DNA of 7,017 nucleotides from Clostridiales bacterium (GCA_019420065.1 JAHZHX010000087.1:1-7017), one strand, 5' to 3'; numbered from the stretch's first letter, positions 1 to 6,051 are shown. Translations and numbers: made by a program. Notes: a model not told the origin generated them from the sequence alone.

Positions 1-162
1 CGCCTTTGGCGGCTGAGGGCGGGCAATTCTTGAATTGCCGCCCGAAACCTGCGCTCCTGCGCAGCAAAGCAGCGCAGGGCGTCCAAGGCGACTATTGAGG
101 ATGCGGGCTTTGCGCCCCTTCATTGCATCCCGGCGATGATGTACCCACTTTGTCAATAGTCT
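1..162. repeat. Block of nested inverted repeats downstream of the LysR gene
   Basis: No gene is convincing here. The sequence is almost all self-complementary. Positions 1-9 pair with 83-90 (one bulged T). Inside that stem lie a 12-bp hairpin, 17-29 with 32-43 (one bulged G), and a 7-bp hairpin, 56-62 with 72-78. A second closed domain follows: GACTATTGA at 90-98 pairs perfectly with TCAATAGTC at 153-161, and encloses a 6-bp stem (99-104 with 125-130) containing a smaller GGGC/GCCC stem. All of this is seen directly. It could be a REP/BIME-like interspersed repeat, a folded 3' untranslated region of the LysR transcript, or the edge of a larger structured element cut by the window start. No protein-like frame supports coding use. 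Confidence 0.6.
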
Positions 163-196
163 GAAGAGAGACTGCCGTAAAAAGCAGTCTCTCTTC
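148..196 (-). repeat. Hairpin plus AGACTATTGACAAAG element, copy 1
   Basis: Read on the minus strand this is a perfect 13-bp stem (196-184 with 175-163) with an 8-nt loop, immediately followed by AGACTATTGACAAAG (162-148). The stem begins with GAAG and ends with CTTC. The second copy, at 6936-6980 on the plus strand, has the same design: GAAG...CTTC stem, then AGACCGTCGACAAAG. The 15-nt tails match at 12 positions and all three differences are transitions. Each copy lies 3' of the neighbouring gene in the sense direction. There is no U-run directly after the stem, so it is not a classical rho-independent terminator. It may be an interspersed repeat or an mRNA 3'-end element. Confidence 0.6.
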
Positions 197-845
197 CATT
201 ATCCGCGCTGGGCCGACGCGGTATACCGCGCCTATGCATACCGTTCCACCGCCTGGAATCAGGCCTGATATTTTTTTCGTCCCTGACCAGGCCATAGCAA
301 TAATACGGCATGGCCGCCGCGTCATCAGTAAACGGAATATATACGCGGTTTTCCAGACTGCCATAGGTGCGCAGGGAAACATCTGTCTTGAACGATGGCA
401 GATTGGAAGCATGGCTCAGCGTACACAGCGCCTCCATGCTGTTTTGCAGCCCTGCGAGCAGCTTTGCCTCCCCGGCGCACTCGACAGATACCGTGCGGTC
501 GGTATATAATGAAGAAAGCAGCGGCGACAGCTCATACATCGCGCCCGGAGCGATCGCGCCCACGGCAATGGTGCGGCGGCTGCGGTCCAGCGCGCGTACC
601 CGCTCGACCATGAGCTGCTGCTCGGACAGGATATGCCGGGCGCATTGCGCCGCCAGGCGGCCGTTCCCGTTGAGCACAGCGCGGTTTTTGCTGCGGTCAA
701 ACAGCGTTGCGCCCATGAGCGCTTCCAGCTTCTGCATGGCGCGGGTAAGCGTGGGCTGGGTCAGATGCAGCTTTTCCGAAGCGGCGGAAAGCGTGCCGCA
801 CTCCTCAATGGCGGTCAGCTGCTCCAGCAAATAGGTATCGATCAT
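153..845 (-). CDS. LysR-family transcriptional regulator, internally deleted (possible pseudogene)
   Basis: The product is 230 residues from ATG at 845, which has an AGGTGA-like ribosome binding site five bases upstream; GTG at 854 would overlap that site. Residues 1-60 are a typical LysR winged helix-turn-helix (GTLSAASEKLHLTQPTLTRA, then LEALMGATLFDR). Residues 91-146 resemble the start of the LysR substrate domain (RTIAVGAIAPGAMYELSPLL). Residue 147 onward (SNLPSFKTD, then ENRVYIPFTDDAAAMPYYCYG) resembles the end of that domain. The roughly 85-90 residues that normally lie between, carrying most of subdomain RD2, are absent without loss of frame; full-length relatives are near 290 residues. 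The last 40 residues follow a seven-A run and are read through inverted repeats, so they are probably not native. The protein could still bind DNA, but ligand response is doubtful. It is divergent from the flavin reductase operon, its likely target. Confidence 0.75.
   Translation of the reverse strand: MIDTYLLEQLTAIEECGTLSAASEKLHLTQPTLTRAMQKLEALMGATLFDRSKNRAVLNGNGRLAAQCARHILSEQQLMVERVRALDRSRRTIAVGAIAPGAMYELSPLLSSLYTDRTVSVECAGEAKLLAGLQNSMEALCTLSHASNLPSFKTDVSLRTYGSLENRVYIPFTDDAAAMPYYCYGLVRDEKNIRPDSRRWNGMHRRGIPRRPSADNGRETAFYGSLSSDY
217..230. repeat. Perfect 14-bp palindrome CGCGGTATACCGCG
   Basis: CGCGGTATACCGCG reads the same on both strands with no spacer. It lies within the open frame of the LysR tail, in the part that does not resemble the family. 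A second perfect palindrome, ATCAGGCCTGAT, is at 258-269, next to a seven-T run (271-277, plus strand). Uninterrupted palindromes of this length suggest noncoding DNA or a protein-binding site. No specific protein can be assigned. Confidence 0.4.
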
Positions 846-862
846 CGCAATCACCTGTCCAT

Positions 863-891
863 TTGACTATACGTACAATGCATTCTATTCT
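863..891 (+). promoter_or_regulatory. Promoter of the flavin reductase / aldo-keto reductase operon
   Basis: TTGACT (863-868), a 17-base spacer and TATTCT (886-891) form a good sigma-A type promoter about 60 bases upstream of the flavin reductase start. On the opposite strand TATAGT (871-866) could be the -10 of the LysR gene, though no good -35 is seen for it. The two promoters would therefore overlap head-on, a usual arrangement for LysR regulators that control a divergent target and themselves. An 8-bp palindrome AATGCATT (877-884) and TACGTA (870-875) lie inside and could be part of the regulator site; this is not established. Confidence 0.5.
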
Positions 892-948
892 TCGCGCTCC
901 GCAGGGCATTTTTCTGCCGCGCGAAAAAAACAACGGAGGGAGCTTAAT

Positions 949-1503
949 ATGAGAAAGAATTTCGGCGCCAAACCCTCCCTGTACCCCCAGCCGGTGATGA
1001 TTATCGGCACCTACGACGAAAACGGCAAACCCAACGCCATGAACGCGGCCTGGGGCGGCATTGTGGGCATGAAGGAAATCATCATTGACCTGTCCAGCCA
1101 CCAGACCACGGAAAATATGCTGCGCACCGGGGCGTTCACCGTCAGCATTGCCGACGCGGCGCACACCGTCGCCTGTGATTATGTGGGCATTGTGTCCGCC
1201 CGCAACGAGCCGGAGAAAATGGAAAAAGCAGGCTTCACCACCGTAAAAAGCGAGTTTGTCAACGCCCCCGTCATCCGGGAACTGCCGCTGGCGTTGGAAT
1301 GCCGCCTGCTGCGCGTGCTGGAGGGCAGCAAGTACCTGGGCGAGATCGTCAACGTCAGCGCGGATGAAAGCGTTCTGGGCGAGGATGGCGAAATCAGCGT
1401 CGAAAAGCTGCGCGCCATTACCTATGATCCGGTACACCATGGATATTATCAGCTGGGCGCGCGTACCGGCAGCGCGTTCCAGGACGGCGCGCAGCTGAAA
1501 TAA
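949..1503 (+). CDS. Flavin reductase family protein (FMN-binding split barrel)
   Basis: The product is 184 residues, the usual size for small flavin reductase / DIM6-NTAB family proteins. The N-terminus (PQPVMIIGTYDENGKPNAM at 14-32, then NAAWGG) matches the family signature in which the split barrel binds FMN. The following strands (IIIDLSSHQTTENMLRTGAFTVSIAD) also fit, as does the C-terminal HHGYYQLG segment. Members are cytoplasmic homodimers that bind FMN and pass electrons from NAD(P)H or a partner protein; the physiological substrate cannot be read from sequence. GGAGGG at 935-940 sits eight bases before ATG. It is the first gene of an operon with the iron-sulfur aldo/keto reductase 23 bases downstream, so a shared redox role is plausible. 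It is divergent from the LysR gene, its likely regulator. Confidence 0.85.
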   Translation: MRKNFGAKPSLYPQPVMIIGTYDENGKPNAMNAAWGGIVGMKEIIIDLSSHQTTENMLRTGAFTVSIADAAHTVACDYVGIVSARNEPEKMEKAGFTTVKSEFVNAPVIRELPLALECRLLRVLEGSKYLGEIVNVSADESVLGEDGEISVEKLRAITYDPVHHGYYQLGARTGSAFQDGAQLK

Positions 1504-1526
1504 AGCATTCGGAAGGAGAAAATGGG

Positions 1527-2696
1527 ATGATTTGCAGCCAATTTCAGGATAAAGCGCTTTCCCTGCTGGGATTTGGCGCCATGCGCCTGCCCTGCGCGCA
1601 GGACGGCACGATCGACGAAGCGCAGCTGGCCCAAATGGTGGACATGGCCATGCGCGGCGGCGTGAATTACTTTGATACCGCCTACCCCTATCATGGCGGC
1701 AAGTCCGAGATCGCCCTGGGCAAAGCGCTGCGCCGTTATCCGCGGGAAAGCTACTGCCTGGCGGATAAATACCCCGGCCATCAGATCAGCGAAAGCTACG
1801 ACCCCGCCGCCGTTTTTGAGGATCAGCTGAAAAAATGCGGCGCGGAATATTTTGATTTCTACCTGCTGCACAACGTCTATGAGAATTCCATCAAAACCTA
1901 TCTTGATCCGCGCTGGGGCATTGTCGATTATTTCAGAGAGCAAAAGCGGCTGGGACGCATCCGGCATCTGGGCTTTTCCTGCCATGGCGGCACGGCGCTT
2001 CTGCGCGAGTTTCTGGACGTCTGCGGCGCGGACATGGAGTTCTGCCAGATTCAGCTCAATTATCTGGATTGGACGCTTCAGGACGCTCGAGCCAAGGTTG
2101 AACTGCTCAATGAGCGCGGCGTTCCCATATGGGTGATGGAGCCGGTGCGCGGCGGCCGCCTGTGCCGGCTTGCCCCGGAGGACGAGGCGCGGCTTCACTC
2201 CCTGCGGCCGGATGAAAGCATCGCGGCCTGGGGCTTCCGCTTCCTGCAAGAGATCCCGGGCGTGCGGATGATCCTCAGCGGCATGTCCGCGCCCGCGCAG
2301 ATGAAGGATAACCTCAAGACCTTTGCGCAGCGCCGTCCGCTCTCCGCCGCGGAAACCCAAACGCTGTTTGACATTGCCGAGGGCATGAAGGATTCCGTCC
2401 CCTGTACGGCCTGCCGCTACTGCACGGCCGGGTGCCCCAAGGGACTGGATATCCCCGCGCTGCTGTCAGCCTACAACGAGATGCGCTTTTCCCCGGCGCT
2501 GGGCGTGGCGATGCGCATTGAAGCGCTGCCCGAGGAAAAACGCCCCGCCGCCTGCATTGGCTGCGGCAAGTGCGCCCGCGTCTGTCCGCAGTCGATCGCC
2601 ATTCCCCAGGAACTGAAGCATTTTGCCGCCAGGCTGCAAGAGCTGCCCAGCTGGGCCGAGATCTGCCGCCAGCGGGACGAAGCGCAGAAAAAATAA
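1527..2696 (+). CDS. Aldo/keto reductase with C-terminal ferredoxin-like [4Fe-4S] domain
   Basis: The product is 389 residues. Residues 1-285 form an aldo/keto reductase TIM barrel, with the expected catalytic residues visible: Asp50 and Tyr55 in FDTAYPYHGG, Lys81 and His115 (LLHN). A GFSCHGG segment at 149-155 and the barrel's final strands follow. Residues 290-360 carry two cysteine clusters, Cys293/296/299/303 and Cys343/346/349/353, each CxxCxxCxxxCP, sufficient for two [4Fe-4S] clusters. This fusion is common in anaerobic Clostridia. It suggests electron exchange with ferredoxin or a flavoprotein rather than only NADPH; the substrate is unknown. ATG at 1527 has GGAG at 1515-1518. An ATG at 1522 hits a stop after two codons and is not used. 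It is the second gene of the operon and its flavoprotein neighbour is a candidate redox partner. No rearrangement is seen. Confidence 0.9.
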   Translation: MICSQFQDKALSLLGFGAMRLPCAQDGTIDEAQLAQMVDMAMRGGVNYFDTAYPYHGGKSEIALGKALRRYPRESYCLADKYPGHQISESYDPAAVFEDQLKKCGAEYFDFYLLHNVYENSIKTYLDPRWGIVDYFREQKRLGRIRHLGFSCHGGTALLREFLDVCGADMEFCQIQLNYLDWTLQDARAKVELLNERGVPIWVMEPVRGGRLCRLAPEDEARLHSLRPDESIAAWGFRFLQEIPGVRMILSGMSAPAQMKDNLKTFAQRRPLSAAETQTLFDIAEGMKDSVPCTACRYCTAGCPKGLDIPALLSAYNEMRFSPALGVAMRIEALPEEKRPAACIGCGKCARVCPQSIAIPQELKHFAARLQELPSWAEICRQRDEAQKK

Positions 2697-2711
2697 GGCC
2701 GGAACGTACAT

Positions 2712-2755
2712 AAAAAAACACCCCCCAGCCGCTGTACAAACGCGGTTGGGGGTGT
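2712..2755 (-). terminator. Rho-independent terminator of the darA-holB-ricT-ATPase operon
   Basis: On the minus strand a GC-rich stem (2755-2742 with 2732-2718, one bulge, one G-U-type wobble, about 14 bp) with a nine-base loop is followed by seven Ts (2718-2712). This is a classic intrinsic terminator 19 bases after the ATPase stop codon. The convergent plus-strand operon ends at 2696, just before the hairpin. On that strand no U-run follows the stem, so termination in the plus direction would be weaker, though the hairpin may serve both. Confidence 0.85.
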
Positions 2756-2773
2756 CTGCTATCGTTATACAAT

Positions 2774-3841
2774 TCAGCAAGACCGTTTTTCTCCGGCGGG
2801 CGCATCTTTGTTAGCGGCCGCCCCGGCAATGTCCTCCGCCGTAAGCAGCATCAGCATGTCGCGGGTGATCTCGCCCTCAGTCTCGCCCAGGCGGTCGGCC
2901 TGGCGGGCAATCGCCGTTTCAAACAGGTTGCGCACGCCGCGGGCGTTGCCAAAGCCCTTTACGTCCTCGCTGCTCTCGCGGGCGATCACCTCGCGCAGGG
3001 CGCAGCGGGCACGTTCATCCATATGATAACCGGCCTTGTCGCAGCGCATATCAAAAATGGCTGTCATCTCGTCCAGCGTGTAATCCGGGAAGTCGATAAA
3101 GCGGTTGAAGCGCGATTCAAGGCCGGGATTGCTGTGCAGGAATTCTTCCATCGGCTCGATGTACCCGGCCACGATCACCACCAGATCGTCCCGGTGATCC
3201 TCCATGGCCTTGAGCAGCGTATCCACCGCCTCCGTGCCGTAATCGTTCTCGCCGCGGTTGGTCAGTGCATAGGCTTCGTCGATGAAGAGCACGCCGCCCA
3301 GCGCCTTTTTGATTGCGTCCTTGGTTTTGATGGCCGTTTGCCCCACATAGCCCGCGACCAGGTCGCCGCGATCCACCTCGACCAGCTGCCCCTGGCTGAG
3401 AATCCCCAGGGCATGAAAAATGCGCGCCATCAGGCGGGCGATCATTGTTTTGCCCGTGCCGGGATTGCCGGAAAATACCATATGCAGCGACAGATCGCTT
3501 TGCGGCAGGTTGTGTTCACGGCGCAGCTTGTCAATCTGGATCCAGTGAACCAGCTGATCCACCTGCTCCTTGACGGTGGCAAGGCCGATATAGCCGTTCA
3601 GCTCCTTGAGCAGCTCGTCCAGAGACTCCTGGGGCGCAGGCTCGGCCTTGGCGTCGCTGACGGGTCTGCCGTTGCCGGTGGAAGCCGCCGTCGCGGCGGG
3701 CTTTTGAGCCGGCGCTTCGGCCGGTTTTTCCGGCGCGGCAGGGAAGAAATCGTTATAGACCGAGCGCAGGTTGCGCTTGGCCATGGATTGGATGATCTCG
3801 TTCTGCAGGCGGATGATCTCGTCTTTTCTGTTTTCGCTCAT
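2774..3841 (-). CDS. AAA+ ATPase of the CbbX/SpoVK type
   Basis: The product is 355 residues. The N-terminal 30 residues are a charged helix, followed by an Ala/Pro-rich linker (34-70) and one AAA+ module. Visible motifs are Walker A GNPGTGKT (125-132), a pore-loop segment LVAGYVGQTA (161-170) with Tyr165, Walker B VLFIDEA (184-190), sensor 1 (VVIVAGY, 221-227), arginine-finger region NPGLESRFNR (238-247) and sensor 2 (GNARGVRNLFE, 298-308). The YVGQTA loop and overall order match the CbbX/CfxQ and SpoVK group, hexameric remodelling ATPases; SpoVK acts in spore maturation in Bacillus. The substrate here is unknown. The start has a GAGGAG site inside the end of ricT, five bases between genes, so the two are co-expressed. 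It sits where Bacillus has yabA. The longer linker compared with SpoVK is notable. Confidence 0.85.
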   Translation of the reverse strand: MSENRKDEIIRLQNEIIQSMAKRNLRSVYNDFFPAAPEKPAEAPAQKPAATAASTGNGRPVSDAKAEPAPQESLDELLKELNGYIGLATVKEQVDQLVHWIQIDKLRREHNLPQSDLSLHMVFSGNPGTGKTMIARLMARIFHALGILSQGQLVEVDRGDLVAGYVGQTAIKTKDAIKKALGGVLFIDEAYALTNRGENDYGTEAVDTLLKAMEDHRDDLVVIVAGYIEPMEEFLHSNPGLESRFNRFIDFPDYTLDEMTAIFDMRCDKAGYHMDERARCALREVIARESSEDVKGFGNARGVRNLFETAIARQADRLGETEGEITRDMLMLLTAEDIAGAAANKDAPAGEKRSC

Positions 3842-3846
3842 GGGTA

Positions 3847-4755
3847 TTACTCCTCGTCGAGGGGCTGATCGCCGCCCTCTTCGTGCCGCTCCGGCGTTTC
3901 GATAAACTCCTCGTCCGTCTCCTGCGCGTGCGGGCAGCCGTGCTTGCCGCCGATGCGCTGTACGTCCGCAAGCGGATAATCGTTTGTTTCGCTTGAATCG
4001 TTCTTGGTCACGCGCACGCGCACCGTCTCGCGCAGCACGTTGATCTCCTGCACCGTGCCCACGCCGTCAGGCGTCATCACCTCGCGCCCCACGCGCGGCA
4101 TGCGCTTGCGGGTGGCCTCGTAGTGATCCTGCTCGTATTTCAGGCAGCACATCAGCCGCCCGCACACGCCTGAGATCTTTGTGGGATTGAGGGAGAGATT
4201 CTGCTCCTTGGCCATTTTGATGGACACGGGCTGAAAATCGCCCATGAACTGGGCGCAGCACACCGGCCGGCCGCACAGGCCCAGGCCGCCCATCATTTTG
4301 GCCTCGTCGCGCACGCCGATCTGCTTAAGCTCGATGCGCGTTTTGAACACCGAGGCCAGATCCTTGACCAGCGCGCGGAAGTCCACGCGCCCGTTGGCGG
4401 TAAAATAGAACAGGATTTTGCTGCCGTCAAAGGTGTATTCCACGCTGACAAGCTTCATTTCCAGCTTGTGATCGATGATTTTCTGCTGGCAGATGGCGTA
4501 AGCCTCGCGCTCGCGGCGCTGGTTGTCCTGCTCGCGCCGGGCGTCCTCCACGGTGGCGATGCGGATCACGGGCTTGAGCGGCGGGGTAATCTCCTCGTCG
4601 GGCACCTCGTGCACACCCGTGACCACCTCGCCGTATTCCACGCCGCGCGCGGTCTCCACGATCACCGCGTCGCCCGCCGTGGGCCATAGCTGGCCGGGAT
4701 CAAAATAATATAATTTGCCGGCGTTGCGAAAACGCACGCCTATGATTGTTGCCAT
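3847..4755 (-). CDS. ricT: RicT-like PSP1-domain protein (YaaT)
   Basis: The product is 302 residues. RicT (YaaT) is the PSP1-domain subunit of the Ric complex, which in Bacillus subtilis carries [4Fe-4S] clusters and promotes RNase Y-dependent mRNA maturation, competence, biofilm formation and sporulation. The PSP1 hallmark is visible at 160-170 (LCGRPVCCAQF) and 197-206 (VCGRLMCCLK), giving Cys161, 166, 167, 198, 203 and 204, likely cluster ligands. A charged helix (70-98) and a KOW-like strand region (227-250) surround them; the last 30 residues are acidic. An open frame extends 34 codons further upstream, but ATG at 4755 starts the conserved MATIIGVRFRNAGKLYYF and has GGAGG ten bases before it. 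The start overlaps the end of holB by 16 bases, suggesting translational coupling. Partners RicA and RicF are not in the window. Confidence 0.9.
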   Translation of the reverse strand: MATIIGVRFRNAGKLYYFDPGQLWPTAGDAVIVETARGVEYGEVVTGVHEVPDEEITPPLKPVIRIATVEDARREQDNQRREREAYAICQQKIIDHKLEMKLVSVEYTFDGSKILFYFTANGRVDFRALVKDLASVFKTRIELKQIGVRDEAKMMGGLGLCGRPVCCAQFMGDFQPVSIKMAKEQNLSLNPTKISGVCGRLMCCLKYEQDHYEATRKRMPRVGREVMTPDGVGTVQEINVLRETVRVRVTKNDSSETNDYPLADVQRIGGKHGCPHAQETDEEFIETPERHEEGGDQPLDEE

Positions 4756-5747
4756 GGTACAATTTCCTCCGCTATAATATATAACAAACGCTCGCAGACG
4801 GCCTGCCAGGACACGTTGGCCTGCCGCTGCCGCTCGGCGTCGATTACCGCCTGGCACACGCGCTCCAGCGCCATGGGCGCGGCATGCGCCCAGCTTTCAT
4901 CGCACCGGGTATCCGCCGTGGCAGCCGGGCGCGGCCCGGCATGCATGGCATACAAAAGATATTCCCGCGCGCGCTGGCCCACGGTTGAAAGAAGTTCCTG
5001 CCCGTCGTCGCGCCTGTCGCGCAAAAGCGCCGCGGCCTCGGGTACGTCCTGCATCCCGCGCAGGGAAAAAAAGGTCTTTTCGCACAGCGCGCGCAGCTTG
5101 AAAAATTCCGCGTCTCCCTGCATGCTCAGCGCCAGCCCCAGACTGCCGCCCGACAGTATGGCCAGCTCCCGCGCCCTGTCCGCGTCCTCGCCCCGGCCGC
5201 GCAGCGCCTCCTCAATGCGCTTTTGCTCCCAGGGGGGCATGCGCACCACGCGGCAGCGCGAGCGCACGGTGGAAAGCAGCCCGGTATCGCCCGAGGCCGT
5301 GAGGATAAAACGCGTGCCCTCCACCGGCTCTTCCAGGGATTTGAGCAGCGCGTTCTGCGCCTGTATGGTCATGCGCTGGGCGTTTTCCAGCAGGACCACG
5401 CGCCCTCCGCCCTCGCTGGAATGCAGCGACAGGGCATGAATGATCTCGCGCAGGTGATCGACCTTGACGGTGCGCTCCCTTTCGGCGCATGAGGGGACAA
5501 GCAGGTCAGGATGCGTAAGCGCCATCGCCCGGCGGCAGCCCCTGCATTGCATGCAGGGCTTTTGACCCTCGCCCGTGCATAAAAAAGCGCAGGCAAGCAG
5601 GCGGGCAAGCGTGCGCTTGCCCACACCGGCGATCCCCGTCAGCAAAATGGCATGCGGAGCGCGGCCGCTGCGCACATCGTGAATCAGCGCGGCGACCGCG
5701 TCTCCCTGCGCGGTAAAGCTCTCAATACTTGGCAAACTGTTCCACAT
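4740..5747 (-). CDS. holB: DNA polymerase III delta-prime subunit
   Basis: The product is 335 residues from ATG at 5747. Delta-prime is the stator subunit of the clamp loader that opens the beta sliding clamp at replication forks. Visible features are a P-loop GIAGVGKRT (38-46), a zinc-binding set Cys57/65/68/71 followed by HPDL, a Walker B-like segment VVLLENAQRM (117-126), LLKSLEEP (134-141) and the SRC motif (163-165) with the conserved arginine that acts in trans on the neighbouring ATPase subunit. The C-terminal third is helical and poorly conserved, as usual for the clamp-loader collar. The start overlaps the end of darA by 26 bases and no strong ribosome binding site is seen, so translation is probably coupled to darA. 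A TTG three codons earlier (5756) is a possible alternative start. The gene order matches Bacillus. Confidence 0.9.
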   Translation of the reverse strand: MWNSLPSIESFTAQGDAVAALIHDVRSGRAPHAILLTGIAGVGKRTLARLLACAFLCTGEGQKPCMQCRGCRRAMALTHPDLLVPSCAERERTVKVDHLREIIHALSLHSSEGGGRVVLLENAQRMTIQAQNALLKSLEEPVEGTRFILTASGDTGLLSTVRSRCRVVRMPPWEQKRIEEALRGRGEDADRARELAILSGGSLGLALSMQGDAEFFKLRALCEKTFFSLRGMQDVPEAAALLRDRRDDGQELLSTVGQRAREYLLYAMHAGPRPAATADTRCDESWAHAAPMALERVCQAVIDAERQRQANVSWQAVCERLLYIIAEEIVPWQQS

Positions 5748-6051
5748 CCAGCACAAATACCGTTGCGCCGCCCACGGTCACTTCGATCGGCATATGCGCG
5801 TACATCCCGGCGATGCCGCCCGTGGCCATGGGCGAGGTCGCCATCTGTTTGCGGCTCTTGCACAGCCGCTCGATCACTTGCAGGCAGCCGTCCAGCCGCT
5901 CATCGTCCACACCGGCCAGCAGCGTGGTGTTTCCGGCGCGCAGGAAGCCGCCCGTCGTGGCCAGCTTGGTTACGCCATAGCCCTCGTTCATCAATGCGGA
6001 AATCAGGCGGGATGCGTCTTCATCCTGGATAATGGCAATAATCAGCTTCAT
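5722..6051 (-). CDS. darA: Cyclic di-AMP receptor DarA (PII-like, YaaQ/PstA)
   Basis: The product is 109 residues, the same size as Bacillus DarA. It begins MKLIIAIIQDEDASRLISAL and contains the family's hallmark TKLATTGGFLRAGNTTLLAGV segment (28-48) and the C-terminal GGATVFVLDVEQF strand (94-106). DarA is a cytoplasmic PII-like trimer that binds the second messenger c-di-AMP between subunits; its downstream partner is not firmly known. AGGAGG at 6066-6061 sits nine bases before ATG. It is the first gene of the operon with holB, ricT and the ATPase, transcribed from the promoter at 6106-6134. In Bacillus it follows tmk; here no tmk lies upstream and a divergent exported protein does instead. 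Confidence 0.95.
   Translation of the reverse strand: MKLIIAIIQDEDASRLISALMNEGYGVTKLATTGGFLRAGNTTLLAGVDDERLDGCLQVIERLCKSRKQMATSPMATGGIAGMYAHMPIEVTVGGATVFVLDVEQFAKY

Noticed and set aside
92..412. Minus-strand open frame of 106 codons overlapping the LysR 3' end
   Set aside because: It has no family-like pattern, is out of frame with the LysR gene and runs through the inverted repeats. It is at most the frame reached by an indel at the A-run.
846..854. GTG start for the LysR protein at 854
   Set aside because: The GTG is part of the AGGTGA sequence that serves as the ribosome binding site for ATG at 845, which matches the family start.
891..925. Imperfect hairpin TTCGCGC...GCGCGAA in the flavin reductase leader
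   Set aside because: The left arm lies largely before the expected transcription start and the stem has a large asymmetric internal loop, so a regulatory RNA is not supported; the arms are also too far apart for a simple LysR box.
1449..2360. Long minus-strand open frame opposite the aldo/keto reductase
   Set aside because: The plus strand encodes an unmistakable aldo/keto reductase; the antisense frame is a by-product of high GC content.
3023..3868. 281-codon plus-strand open frame opposite the AAA+ ATPase
   Set aside because: The minus strand has all AAA+ motifs; the antisense translation has no recognisable domain and no ribosome binding site that I can support.
4756..4857. 34-residue N-terminal extension of RicT
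   Set aside because: The extension lies within holB and is not family-like; ATG at 4755 has a GGAGG site and begins the conserved N-terminus.
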